A stretch of 64,000 nucleotides of DNA, from the NCBI GenBank assembly GCA_026874595.1, contig CM049306.1:76631642-76695641 (forward strand), given 5' to 3'. The stretch comes from Sipunculus nudus. Taxonomy: Eukaryota; Annelida; Sipuncula; Golfingiida; Sipunculidae. The translations under genes and the position numbers were made by a program. Within the stretch, counting starts at the first letter, position 1; the number at the start of each line of letters is the position of its first letter. This document shows, in pieces, positions 36,110-48,420 of the stretch. The notes beneath the pieces were generated by a model. That model was not told the origin of the DNA, ran no database searches, and saw only the letters and a program-made list of their open reading frames with translations.

Positions 36110-36851
36110 CACAAAACATGGCACTTTCATTAGTGTTGCGCCCCAAGTGACGTGGCGCTGGTTTTATGGCCGTAAAGTACTTTATATCGCCCTTTCATGG
36201 CTTTGCCTGCCAAGCTTAGGGGAAATGTACAAGCGGTAAGTATGCCAAGTAGCGTTGAGGCCATGCATCTCGCGTGACTAGACTGTGACGGAGTATACCA
36301 GTACACGTGTTTATATACCCATGTTGCTTATATGTACAATGAAGAAAAACACGCGCAAATCTATTTTAATAAGCATGCATATGATGACATAAACAAACCA
36401 GATGTTTACATGTGTTTTAGCGATTTACTTGTACACTATGCAGTAGGTGCTTTAAACAGTGTTCTTATCCAATAATAACCTTTTAAATGTATATATTCAA
36501 TATGATTACTTTATGACCAACAATTTAAGGTGCACGGCCTATTTTGACATATCAAGAAACGGTGGTTCAAACTTTAAACCTAAACTTGTCCGCCCACGGT
36601 CAAGTCAGCGTATTCCAACATGTATTCATTTGCGTAATGAACAGAAACAGCATATATAGGCATAGACTGAACAGTGGCTACGGAAGTGCTGACAGTTTTT
36701 TTAACAAACCACACGACCACATGTTTTTATGTGGGATTGAATAAAATGTACGAGGAAATGAATTCAGCTATATTCAATACCTGAATTAACTAGAATATGG
36801 ACAGTCCGCAAGTAACTACGTGCATCCGGCTTAACACAGCAGCATGCATTA

Positions 36852-37043
36852 CAGGGACGGATCCAGGAGGGGTCCAACTCAGAAAGATTAATGACAAAAC
36901 CTTATAAAGTACGTAGCCATGCAGGTCCGGAAGGAGGGAGGCTCCAGGCCGCCAAAAATGGGTCTGAACCCTTAGAAAAAGTGGGATGGGGTGGGGTGCA
37001 AGGGGTCCGGACCCCCTTGACCCCTCCCCTGGATCCGCTTCTG
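36852..37043. mobile_element. hAT-type MITE, 192 bp, CAG...GGATCCAGG ends
   Basis: The left end CAGGGACGGATCCAGGAGGG and the inverted right end CAGAAGCGGATCCAGGGGAG match over the first 18 or so bases, and the similarity continues to GGTCC. It belongs with the elements at 14945-15092 and 21893. Flanking octamers (ATGCATTA and GATGACAT) do not match, so the target duplication is lost or the ends are slightly off. No transposase. Confidence 0.65.
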
Positions 37044-38512
37044 GATGACATGTGAGGCATGGAATGTCTCCCCACGCGTGAGCTCCCACATGCCAAAGTA
37101 TCCCACGAAATTGAAAAGACAACCTTTTTAACATTAAATTGGTCTTGTCTTGTCACCCCTATCTGTGGATATGCTACAAGATGGCTCCAGAATCATGTTC
37201 AGTGGATAACGGTGAGCAAGATGAAAGAGAATTAGATATATGGGATTTTCACTCAAAATAGACGCACAGACGGACGCCACACAACCTGATTGTATGTTGT
37301 GGCGCCAACAGTCATGTGTTCAAGACATCAAAGGTCCTTTGTCAATACGGTCAATACGGTGAACTATTGTAATATAAAATACTCAAAACAACATTTATAG
37401 ATGGGGCCACAAGTCTCATGTACAAAATAAAGTTGAACGGCAGAACGACTAGAGGGTATCGGTTAGGAACCAGGTTACGTGTGACGCATTATGACCCTAT
37501 ATATATAAAGAACCGTTTCGGAAATTCCGATACCTGCGGTTTTCGGGCAACAAACTCTGCAAATGGCGGAGGAACCCGGTCGAGAACTGGGTTTGTATCC
37601 ACGAAACTTTCAGACAGATGTATATATGATAATATATCATGCTTCTGCATGTATAATTCTGTTTTTTTTTTTTTAATATATCAGATTTGTCTTGAATCAC
37701 GACTCGTACCTTCACAGATATTGTTATTTAATATGTAATTCATGCATGACCTTCTGAAAGATGTTCGTATCAAGGTACGCATTAAGGAAGGATAGACAGA
37801 ATAGGACATAAATATAAAAAAAATAGCCAGGGGGTAAGAGACAAACACGAAGACAAGGGTGACAACATTACTTCTTTCCAACAATGTTGGCCCATGCAGG
37901 AGCATGGCAAGGGTTTCAAAATGGGTGCTCTGCAGATATACGTGTACTCTATACGACATCACAATATGGACACTTGGTATAATAAGTTTTCCTTATTTCC
38001 TGCCAATCCAACAATCGAAACACTCAAGTGTGAATCATCTGATCAGATCATGTACTAGAATGAACCCACCAAAACAAACTGTTGTCTGTATACTTTACGG
38101 ACATGCACGTATATACAATAAACAATGAATATTAAAGAGCTCTTCTTCCCTGTAAATAGAACGTAGGCCTAACTTTTGTGTAGACCTGCTGTCCACTTTT
38201 TCGGAAACTGGGCTCACCCTGTCGACCTTCCCAGTAAACTTGTGACGTAAGCATATGATAGCGCCATGCCCTATATTTGTCAATATACAGACCGCAAGGT
38301 TTTGTTCGTTAGTGACATCAGACATGTACTCTTGATGGCTGTGTAAAATAAGTGTCGTCTTAAAGAAATCATATTTTAACAGATATACTTAATACTTGTT
38401 TATGGAAGGTATGTATATATGAATGCACAAAAAAGCACATATAGGTAGACTAAAATTAATCAAATGTGCGTCATGTTGATAACACACACACACACACTCA
38501 CACACGCACCCT

Positions 38513-38605
<93 letters not shown>

Positions 38606-39618
38606 GCTGATTGTATATTAAACTGGTTGTAAATGCTCCTGACAGCTGTCACGCATGTCATATACTAGTATATGTTTGCTTGTCGTTCGAGGATTATGTC
38701 AGGGCCTCCAGTGCGTAAACCCGGAAGTCTGTAATAACTTGCAGTTAAATCCCTGCATCCTAAACAATCGCAAAGATGAAATTCTTAGGAAATGGAATCT
38801 CGGGTAAAATGATAAAATGAAGAGGTATCGTGTCAGACGATAGTGTCACATTGTACTTCATTGATTCATCAAGTACAAGGACTGATAATAACAGAGTGTA
38901 CCGATGATGAACAACATAGTTATTGGATTGTACGTCATGACACTTTGCTCTGCGTGCGGTTCCGCACGTTTAACAGTCTAGCGTCCGACCACCCGCAGCA
39001 CCAGTCGACCTGCAGGGTTCCGATCTGACCGGACACGACAAGGCGGAAGTGGATGTCTAGAGCTCACCGGAAGCGCTTCCTATGTCGTCTGCATGCAAGG
39101 GAAGTAATAGGATAAATCGCAATGGAGTATCGGACATATTTCTACACACGCGTCACAAACGAGACATCAGCCAGACAGTTCATGCGCACGAACAGGCCCA
39201 GCCACGTGCTGACTGTCTGCGAATTTTGGATTTCTGAGATATTAACCTTTAAATTTACCCTTGGTGAAAGATATAAATATATATATTATTGATTATAAAA
39301 TAGATGGCGGATGGTGCATTTATATATATGTTGAAGACGTGGTCGACTTAAATTCCTTTGGGGTTAACATAAAATTCTGATATATATTCAAGAACACCAA
39401 ACATTCAAAGTGCATTTTGGATATACTTCATTGTAGACGATTTAAAACATTTATAGTTCTGTTTGAAAATAAAATTTTATAAGGTCCAGTTTAGGTATAT
39501 TTCACTTAGCTATATTTCACTTCAACGCAATCATCGACCTGTTAAAAAGTGGAGTTTGGTCATATTTTCCTGCAAAATACATCAAGGGCACCACACATAT
39601 ACACACAAATGCAAGCAA
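37044..39618. other. Intergenic, no gene seen
   Basis: Holds one compound microsatellite (listed). The segment 38900-39220 is less AT-rich, but no frame with splice sites stands out. Confidence 0.45.
38482..38603. repeat. Compound (CA)n/(TA)n/(GA)n microsatellite
   Basis: Imperfect CA repeats to 38521, TA to 38560 and GA to 38603, a three-part array of about 120 bp. Confidence 0.97.
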
Positions 39619-39641
39619 TATATATACATATATATATATTT

Positions 39642-39684
<43 letters not shown>
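39619..39684. repeat. Interrupted (TA)n microsatellite
   Basis: TA dinucleotides with ACA and AAA interruptions. It directly abuts the left end of the pogo/Tc1-type MITE, whose TA target lies in it. Confidence 0.93.
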
Positions 39685-39687
<3 letters not shown>

Positions 39688-39869
39688 TGAAACCTCGTTG
39701 TGTCGAACTCGTTTAAGTCGAATACCTCGCTTATGTCAAAGTAACAGACTCGCGATTCTGGACAACTCTAGTTAAATTATAATTAAATAAAACCCGCTTG
39801 TGTCGAACCTCGGATGTGTCAAACTTTTTCTGAGGGTCCCTTCGACTTCGACACAACGAGGTTTCACTG
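39685..39869. mobile_element. Tc1/mariner (pogo-like) MITE, 185 bp
   Basis: The left terminus is CAGTGAAACCTCGTTGTGTC and the right terminus is its inverted copy. The inverted repeats extend 27 bp with one mismatch. TA dinucleotides flank both ends, as expected for this superfamily. Internal copies of the motif (CCTCGCTTATGTC at 39725, CGCTTGTGTCGAACCTCGG at 39794) show it has internal sub-repeats. Ends of the form CAGT..AACCTCGTT are typical of pogo/Tigger-type elements. It is too short to encode a transposase. Confidence 0.88.
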
Positions 39870-41065
39870 TATATGTGTGTATCATGCCTATACCCCAAAA
39901 TAAATCTATACTCCTTATTGAAATAACATCATTGAACGTTAACAAAACACTCCTCTATACCTCAGGAATAACCAGTTTTGATCTTGGGGTGTCGGAAACG
40001 ATGCAATTTAAGCGAAGCATCCTCTAGTTGCATAACAATCAGCTAAACCCACCACGTGCGTGTTTGTTTCATCTTATTCAGTTTATATCCTCTAGTAAAC
40101 CTTGTATCTGAAATATTAGTCATGGCAGTTCATCTTGAACGCTATTTTCATAACCTGGTGTTGCAACAGGATAAGTGGCTTCGGAATAATACGTCTTCAT
40201 TTTCAACGGCTATTTCTTCGTTTTCATGTGCGTTTGTATGAGCCATGACGTATCTGATCCCGTGGTGCTGCTGTGCGTGTAAACAACAGATTACTTGCGT
40301 CCGACGCACAGACATACCACATTTGTGCATTATTTGATCAGTTGAGCACCTGTGGCCCAAAGAGATTGGGCTAGGGGTAGGGGATTATTTCTTAGATCTC
40401 AAGCGCTTCGTGACAGCTTCGTATGTTAATAAATCTTTACCCAACTATAGATTTATCTTCTTTAAGAATATCTTAAGAGGGATATTCATATTTCCCAATG
40501 CATAATCTTGAGGAACTAGATATTTGGAAGTTTCGCAAAGGCTCTATACCGCTACACCATCAATCTGAAACCATTCCTATATGTATCCAGCGGGTGATCT
40601 CGGGCCTCGTCAAACACACGCAAGAACGGTTATCATGTTGTGGTACATATATAATTGAAATGAAGTGTTAATAAAGAGGTTTAATTATTCCTTGTAAATT
40701 TAATTTGTCTATATATTTATGTTGATTTGTTGTCTATTAGGACTCTATACACTTTTATTTTCTCGGTTTCTTTTTTTATATATAGAGGCCTCACCCATGC
40801 ACGTGGCCATTCAATTACTAAATCTGCGATATATATAAACATAAACACGTGCAGAGACACGTGTTATTTTTAAAATATAATTGCATGCGATGAAACTTTT
40901 TTCATACAGAATGTAACATCGACTTACCATGTGCATGCAAGTAATTAATATCAGAGACTCATGTGAAATATCGCTTGTTTTTTTAAGTATATATATAACA
41001 TAAACTGAAATAGCTCAGATGATATCTTAGGTGAAAGGGTGAAACAGTTATTGTTAAACAATGCG

Positions 41066-41066
<1 letters not shown>

Positions 41067-41121
<55 letters not shown>
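41067..41121. repeat. (TA)n microsatellite, 55 bp
   Basis: Uninterrupted TA dinucleotides. Confidence 0.98.
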
Positions 41122-41124
<3 letters not shown>

Positions 41125-41584
41125 TATATTTATACAGTTTTGTTTATGTATGTATATGTATATTAAATGATAAAAAATATAAATAGGCCTATATATTTAG
41201 TTGTGTATGTATTCAATGTATTCTATGAAACAGAGATATATTTCATATACATTTGATCATACATATACATTATAATCATCCCGGTAGCATTTGCAACAAA
41301 AAAGAATTTCCCAAATGATGCAGGGGGCGTATATATTCCTGGAAGGCCATGTGGGAAGTTAACGGGCGGTTGTGGAGCGACATCAAAGCTCTTTAGGTAT
41401 CCTGGAACAAGCTATACGGGTCCTTCAGTATATACATGTGCGGTCTGTCACGCGCGGTTCGTTGGTCGTATATCCCGGGGTGACCAAGTACGGTATAACT
41501 GCATGTGTGCCCTACATGCGCACGTATGCTACCGACAGCATGCTCTTCACATGCATATCAGATCATAGATAGCTTGTTTATCGT

Positions 41585-41875
41585 CCACATACATACATTC
41601 ATGCTTGCATGCATGTATACATAAATTCATATATATGCATGCATACAAACAAAAATATGCCTGCATATACATACATATAGTGTAGACATTCATACGTATA
41701 TACAATTATATGTATATATATAGACAAACATATAACATATATACATACACATTACACACACACACATATATACATATATATATCTGGCAAACATGCATAT
41801 GCATAATTCAAACACACATGTATTTACATATATATATGTATATATATATATATGCAAACATATATACGTGTTTAT
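41585..41875. repeat. Low-complexity CATA/GCAT/TATA zone
   Basis: About 290 bp built almost only of CATACATA, GCATGCAT, ACACAC and TATATA words without a fixed period. Confidence 0.85.
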
Positions 41876-44516
41876 TCTTTTTTTACAAATACAACATTAC
41901 TTTATATGTATTACGTTAATGTAATGGTATATTTTATGTGCACTTGTGTATGAGGATATTATATGAGGGCACTTAAATTATGATTGACATGCAGTGCAAG
42001 ACTGCATGTAGGTATATATAGGAAGTCATGAAATGAAAGGTGTGTCTTTTCAATTTCACATCTGACGTAAGCTTTGGTTAAACGTTTGTTCCTTCACGGT
42101 ATATACAGTACCAGGTTTATAGATGGTATACTACATGTGTATACGTGATTTATATCGTATGACGCAAGCTTTACCTTACAAAAACAACAGACAAATACCG
42201 TAATACCTGGATTGGTGAGTGTGTGTGTGTGTCTGGGCGGAACTGCACCCTTATATAAACCTGTATTGTTATTGATTTAAGATATGCTGACAATATAGAG
42301 GCTATCGCCCCCACGTGTGAATCATGTCTTGATCACGTATACATTTTATTTCAATATCAGGTGCTTCCAGAATCCACGATAAAAAGGGAACATGACCTCA
42401 TGTTGTCTGTTGACAATTTTATATAACGCTTATATATACAACGCGTACACATACAACATTCCTAATATATTACACTCATAATATTTGGCATCTGCATATA
42501 GGGCCGTCATCCGGTTAGTCTATATGGTTCCATTACATGACACGGGGTAAAACAGTTAGAAGACAATATTTGATGTCTTATGCCTGACATACAGACAATA
42601 ATTACAGTGATTAAATACCTTGGATTCAATTTCAAATTGATTGAGTCCACATGCAAGACAAATGGAAAACTACAGTATTAAATATGAATTCTAGTGAGGA
42701 GAAATCACAAATCACTTCCAGGACAGGCAACAGCTCCTGATGCAAAAAAAGCACAGCTGACGAAAATGCTTTTTGTCGCAAGTCCCCCACTGCTATAAAC
42801 ATGGAACAATGTGTATTCCTGAAGCTGATTTCGGCACACCACAAATAGAGCCTTCCTGTGACATAAGGACCTGGAACAGCGATTTAAAATCGGACAGCCT
42901 GCATGAAAGCTTACAAATCTGGCTTGGCTAATTACTCTTTGGTTGTTGTCTGCGTGAGCAGACGTAGATTAATTACACTATATAATAATGACTACCCAAC
43001 ACCGACACAGGTTGAGGCTAACAGGTTGTTGCAATGTATGAAACTATACGTATAGTAAATCCGTAAATATGTCTCAACAATACGAAACTACGTATATACT
43101 ATAGTAGTAAAATATGCCTCACCAAAGTCATTCATATACTTCTTATTTGTAAACATGCATGTTAACACATATACGGCTCTTGTTACGTACCATGGAACAC
43201 TTTCGCTGTTGTTTCTTACAGAATCCACAATATGTATTTATACATGTTTATATAAGACACATATTTGTAACACATATGTAATAATTAAAACGGTACAGGA
43301 GGAATGTAACCTCTCTATTAAGGGGTTATAGGAATTCTAATTTGTTTGAGGTAATTGAGTGTAACAATCATCCTTTCAAGACAGAAAGGACAGAATTATA
43401 ACTCTTTAAATATAGAACAGACCAAAATGAAAGTGATGGTTATACCAACATGAAGACACCAGGTGTATATATATATATACGCTTTTCATTCCCAGCTGTG
43501 TTTGAGTTCGGGTTTAATGCTATTATGATTAAGAGGCTGTGCACAAGGTAAACATGTACTATGTTGGGAGAATGCGAAACAGACCACGGTGGATTGTTTA
43601 CTGACGTGGTCACGTATAATCAAGCTTGTTAGTTTCAGGTTCATTGGCATGCTCTGTAACCTGATGTTATTGTTGTAGGTTTCACTGACCCGGGAAGTAC
43701 ATACAGAAATGACCTTAAGTGTAATCTCGCCCCATGAACACGGGGGATTTTTCGTTATGAAATTTTAATGCTTTCTTTGAGCTTGTGTTAAACAGTGCAT
43801 ACACTGCATGTACACATGTATTTATCAAAAGACCCTTGTGATCCCCTTTTCACCTTTATTCAAGTATCCTTTCATAAATATTTTATTTAAATGTATATAT
43901 GAAATTTATATATACACCTTGTATTTGAAAATATAATCCAATATCGCCTATTTATCTTAAACTTGGCCTAAGTAATTTATAAAATCATAATTTAGCGCCA
44001 TCACATGATATTCCTGCCGTCAGCAGGGCTCAGTGCAAATCTCCTGCGGGTCCTGACAAGATCAGAACACCGTAGAACCCCCAAAGGTGCACTCGTTTCT
44101 GATTAAAACTCTACCTTTGGGCACAGTCGTCCGTTTAAGCGTGCAGAGTGCTAAGATGGCGTTTAGTCCGACTGAGAGAGAGAGAGAGAGGGGGGGGGGG
44201 GGAGAGTTTCAATTTTACAACATCCAGGCGTTGAGCCCTTTCTTTTTTTACTCTACGTAGACCACAGAAGCCGGTGCACAGCATATAAAACCAGAGAGTT
44301 GCTCATATTCAAGTGATCAGTTAAGACAAAACAAAAAGTCCTTGACGATGTCAGAGGTATACATCAATGGTGTGTAGCTTGCACTAAATTTAGAATTAAA
44401 ACACACGTACAATATATGCAGTGACTTATTGTTTTTACTAATTTTCACATGAGGCCTATAGCCATACATTTTGAAACATGTTGTCTTGATTTTTTCTTGT
44501 GACAGACCCCTGGCGC

Positions 44517-44579
<63 letters not shown>
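44517..44579. repeat. (AT)n microsatellite
   Basis: AT dinucleotides with one ACA interruption. A G run of 13 next to (GA)n lies at 44173-44202. Confidence 0.97.
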
Positions 44580-44583
<4 letters not shown>

Positions 44584-44980
44584 AAAGCTTCACCAGTTCC
44601 CTGGTTGAAGGTTATATATGAAAACGTGTAAGCACGTGGGTGTGTTTCTTTAAAATTTGACGCAGAAAGTGTCAGGGATAGATAGTGTCAGGGATACTGA
44701 GCTATTTTTCAGATCTAGATTTTTTGTCACGAGGAGTTTTCTATGCCTGACGTCACTGCCGAGTTGAAAATGCTTATAGAAGTGCAAACAATTTTTTTAA
44801 ATAAATTAACAATCTCATGCTTTTTGTTGAAGATTTAATGAAAATGATTTTCTGCCAAAATATGGGTTCATTTTATTCAAATATATGATTATACATTTTA
44901 TAAGCAGATATGTTATAGATATATAAATATGAAACTAGTATGGTATACTCAGTATAGAGCGATAATTTTCCTCTGACAAA

Positions 44981-45064
44981 ACCATCGGTTCAAAAGTTTT
45001 TGCGAAAAGTCAACAGACAAACCAACCAACAAACAACATCAGTGAAAACATAACCTCCTTGGTA
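44981..45064 (+). repeat. 3' tail fragment of an interspersed retroelement-like repeat
   Basis: AACCATCGGTTCAAAAGTTT, then CAACAGACAAACCAACCAAC and GTGAAAACATAACCTCC. This order (an instruction-like GTT...AGTT block, an ACAAAC-rich spacer, then GAAAACA and a CCTCC hairpin arm) matches a common 3' tail seen in marine invertebrate repeats, and parallels 51722-51927. The hairpin partner is lost after CCTCCTTGG. Class is uncertain. Confidence 0.4.
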
Positions 45065-45877
45065 CATTATGCATGCATGGGACAAAAAGATACTTTTATT
45101 TCTTGTAAGCTTATAAGTCACTGCCTGCAGCACGTGTATTTTTATAGGTGTACTTGCACTGATATATATGGATACGTGCACTTGTTCATGTGCGGACGTC
45201 TATAATTATGCGCATGCCTGCGCGTGCGAAGTGATAGTACCTCGTGCATGGTTACATAAGATTGTCCCTGAACTGTCCAGGGATCGTAACACGTGCACAG
45301 TTACTGTCTGGAAGTTTATTGTTTAGTCTGCAAGGTATCTTAATGGTGACCTGATTTATTTTTGATCGGATTTTTTTTTAGTAAATGTATACCTGGATTT
45401 ATCGGTACATTTCCCTTTTATCAAAGAAGAAATTAAGCTATAGGGCATTGCGGAAGTGCAGATTTTCCGAATAGATGCATTCATGTGTTTTAATATTCCT
45501 AAATTTCTAAATTTTTTTTTACACCATATATATGTAGGGATGTAGCCAGGGGAGTGCCGCAGGGGGCCACCCCCCCCCCCCCCCCACACACACACACGAC
45601 TTTTATATGTAATATTAAGGAATAACTTTCCAGATTGTAAATAGCTGCATGCTAAGAAAATTATAGTATGAAAATAAAAAAAAAATCAAGAAGATTTCAG
45701 TCATGTTTACTTCATGATTGCTTACTGTATACACTTTCATCTGCAGGTAATAATTCATACATAGAAAACCATCCCCGGTGACCTTATTGTAATTCTCAAA
45801 TGATTGGTAAATGAACTTTTTCTCTTATTTTGAGTCTCAAAATGTTACAAGGATATTGAATGAAGTTCTCTGCTGTT

Positions 45878-45901
45878 ATATATATATATATATATATATA
45901 C
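45878..45901. repeat. Short (TA)n microsatellite
   Basis: 24-bp TA run. A C run of 16 (45570-45585) followed by (CA)n lies 300 bp left. Confidence 0.9.
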
Positions 45902-46014
45902 TTTTGTACTCTTGGCCAGCGAGTTTGCTGCACCCCACCCCCGGACGCGCGCGCAGACTGCGTCACCAAACCCCTATTCGCAAAAACCTATTTCCGTAAA
46001 ACCTATCTAAGCCC

Positions 46015-46017
<3 letters not shown>

Positions 46018-46100
<83 letters not shown>

Positions 46101-46115
46101 TATATATAATTATAT
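46018..46115. repeat. (TA)n microsatellite, interrupted
   Basis: TA dinucleotides with ACA and AATTA interruptions over about 98 bp. Confidence 0.97.
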
Positions 46116-46863
46116 GGGCAAAGTATTTTTTAAACACATCGACTGCATAGAATTATAAGTGCATTTATAACAGGACCTGAAATCACGTGGTCTTGAGGTA
46201 GAGCAGAATTATATCATGCAGATCACGATATGCATGGCCATGCACTTTTAGTCAATATCACGTTGGTGGTATTGAACAGCGTTCACTATTTATATATATA
46301 CATACGCAAAATCGTTATATTCATGGAGAAGATCACGTCATGCACCTGTATTAAAACTGATAAATAATTGTGCCATTACTAGACACAAACACTTAACTAT
46401 ATATACCTATTGGTATGTATAAGTCAGTGCAAGGTAATGTTTTATATTAAAACTAGTTATTAAAACCATCAGTTTAAAAGAATACACCTTAATGGACATT
46501 CGTTTGATGGAGCAACTGTATGTCTTATTCAATAAAGGTATTTGACATTTTATGGCTCATTTAAGTTCCCTTTTGATCCACCGTTATACATCACGGGTTA
46601 AACTCAGCGAGGTTGGCAGGGCATGAACACCTTGGGATATAGTGTTATTAGGTCACAGCGGTTCACCCTGGGCAATACTTAGCGAGTTTGACAGAGCGGT
46701 AACACTCCGAGAAACAAACATGATTAACGCCAGTACTTGCGGCCTGGAATTCGTTAGTTGGCCCACCTTTTCCCGTCCCGAAAGTTCAGTGGCCCCTGAC
46801 CCATAATATGTTTTTTATTAATAGCATGGTTTAAATTAATGAGCCTGTCTGTCTGTTTGTCTG

Positions 46864-46865
<2 letters not shown>

Positions 46866-46930
<65 letters not shown>

Positions 46931-46932
46931 AA

Positions 46933-46979
<47 letters not shown>
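46866..46979. repeat. Compound (CT)n(TA)n microsatellite
   Basis: CT dinucleotides (one TTT break) to 46930, then AAATT, then TA to 46979. Preceded by TGTCTGTCTG. Confidence 0.98.
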
Positions 46980-46982
<3 letters not shown>

Positions 46983-47225
46983 AGTGTGTTTGTGAGTGTG
47001 AAAATGTATGTCGGGGTGTGTTAAAGTATATGTCTTATTTTATATAACAGTAGTAATTGAAAAGCTTAATGAGACTTAAATAAAATGAAATTTAAATAAA
47101 TAAATTCAAATAAATTTGAATAATGATAAAGTGTGTGAACTAATGCAATGGGTCAGTCTGCTTCTGGTTCTGTAACCGTATATGGATGCCACCACGTGAG
47201 TAACAAAGTTCTGTGATATACTTAT

Positions 47226-47227
<2 letters not shown>

Positions 47228-47274
<47 letters not shown>
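47228..47274. repeat. (CT)n microsatellite
   Basis: Uninterrupted CT dinucleotides. Confidence 0.98.
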
Positions 47275-47276
<2 letters not shown>

Positions 47277-47789
47277 ACTTGAAGTCCTGCCAGTCTGGCT
47301 TGCGTATTATAGGAGTTTACAGCCTGTAAGGTGCAGGTAGGCTAGCACAGTAACTGTAACCAGCTTGAGGATCATGATCCCCATTACCCCCAGCCAACAG
47401 GGTCGACAGACATAGCCTACGCGTCTTGTTGATCCGGAATGGCTTCACGTGAGATAGCTGCATTCACTACTTTAAGGGTCATTTTACGAAACTCAACGAT
47501 TGATCGGTAATCATTATGCAGATCCATGTTTTATTCGGTTTTGTGTTTCACGATTATATGTATTTTCTTAAGAAAATTACAGTTTATTACAAGTTCTGTA
47601 ATTATACGTCTGTAGTCATGGGAAGAAGACTTTATATTTATTTCATGTCCCAGCAAATCGTGTGTCAACTCCGAAGGGAATATAAAAGGCTGCCTCGAAG
47701 AGGAACGTTGTTAATACGGAAATTGGGAAAAATTAACTTTGGAATTTAATAGTGATAGAAAATTAGGATTTGTCGAAAAATACACACAT

Positions 47790-47797
<8 letters not shown>

Positions 47798-47832
<35 letters not shown>
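47798..47832. repeat. (TA)n microsatellite
   Basis: TA dinucleotides preceded by short CACACA runs. Confidence 0.95.
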
Positions 47833-47838
<6 letters not shown>

Positions 47839-48136
47839 AATGAAAGCATAAAGGGGACCATCCTTTATTTCGGCATAAGGGGACAATTATGGGAATATAT
47901 AGGAATTCATATTGGAAAAATGAAGCCAAACATGTGAACATGTGAAACATGTGAAAAATGATATTCTTATCTAGATATAATGGTTGCTAATGGAAAATCG
48001 ACCAATTTTCAATGTTTTTATCACAAAAAATTGTTGAATTATCAGAGGGACCACATATGGTTCCCCTTATCTATATAGCGGTTCCCCTAATGAAGTTGTT
48101 AAACGAAGATCGGTCTACTTAATGACTAGAATAGAC

Positions 48137-48212
<76 letters not shown>

Positions 48213-48213
48213 A
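48137..48213. repeat. (TA)n microsatellite ending in TATG
   Basis: TA dinucleotides with one AAA break, ending in GTATGTATGTATATAG directly before the possible exon at 48217. Confidence 0.96.
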
Positions 48214-48216
48214 TAG

Positions 48217-48420
48217 GCAACACAATAAGACGTTTCACATTGAGTGTAACTCTGCCACCAAGTGAAGTCCCATTCCTGCATGTCACCATAACTACACCTC
48301 GTGTTCTGTATATTGACAAAGAAGGCATGGCACTATCGTATTCTTACGTCACTGATTTCCTCGGAAAGTCCTACGAGTTAGCCCAGTTTCCAAATACTGG
48401 AGAGCAAGCCTACACAACAG
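48217..48420 (+). CDS. Possible exon, unidentified
   Basis: The frame starting with GC as the end of a codon stays open (NTIRRFTLSVTLPPSEVPFL..., later TTPRVLYIDKEGMALSY and FPNTGEQAYTT). The residue pattern alternates hydrophobic and polar as in beta strands and looks protein-like. An AG lies just before it, but the preceding tract is microsatellite rather than a pyrimidine tract, and the GTTACG donor after ACAACAG is weak. The frame stays open to 48515 without splicing. I do not recognise the product. It may be a decayed gene or transposon fragment. Confidence 0.25.

Larger units (their letters stand above)
34060..36851. other. Intergenic between element copy A and the 192-bp MITE
   Basis: Besides the listed repeats, plus-strand open frames at 34395-34814 and 34459-34758 overlap each other and show no known domain. 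They are treated as chance. Confidence 0.45.
39870..44515. other. Intergenic, AT-rich, no gene seen
   Basis: Contains one (TA)n array, a low-complexity CATA/GCAT zone, and a minus-strand stretch near 40535-40600 (GGTGTAGCGGTATAGAGCC) resembling only the 5' half of a tRNA. No exon supported. Confidence 0.45.

Noticed and set aside
40535-40600. Minus-strand tRNA-like 5' half (GGTGTAGCGGTATAGAGCC)
   Set aside because: No B box or acceptor pairing downstream. At most a small SINE relic.
46598-46720. 73-bp direct repeat (CTCAGCGAGGTTGGCAG / CTTAGCGAGTTTGACAG) suggesting tandem tRNAs
   Set aside because: Period fits, but no cloverleaf stems could be paired. Probably an unrelated small duplication.
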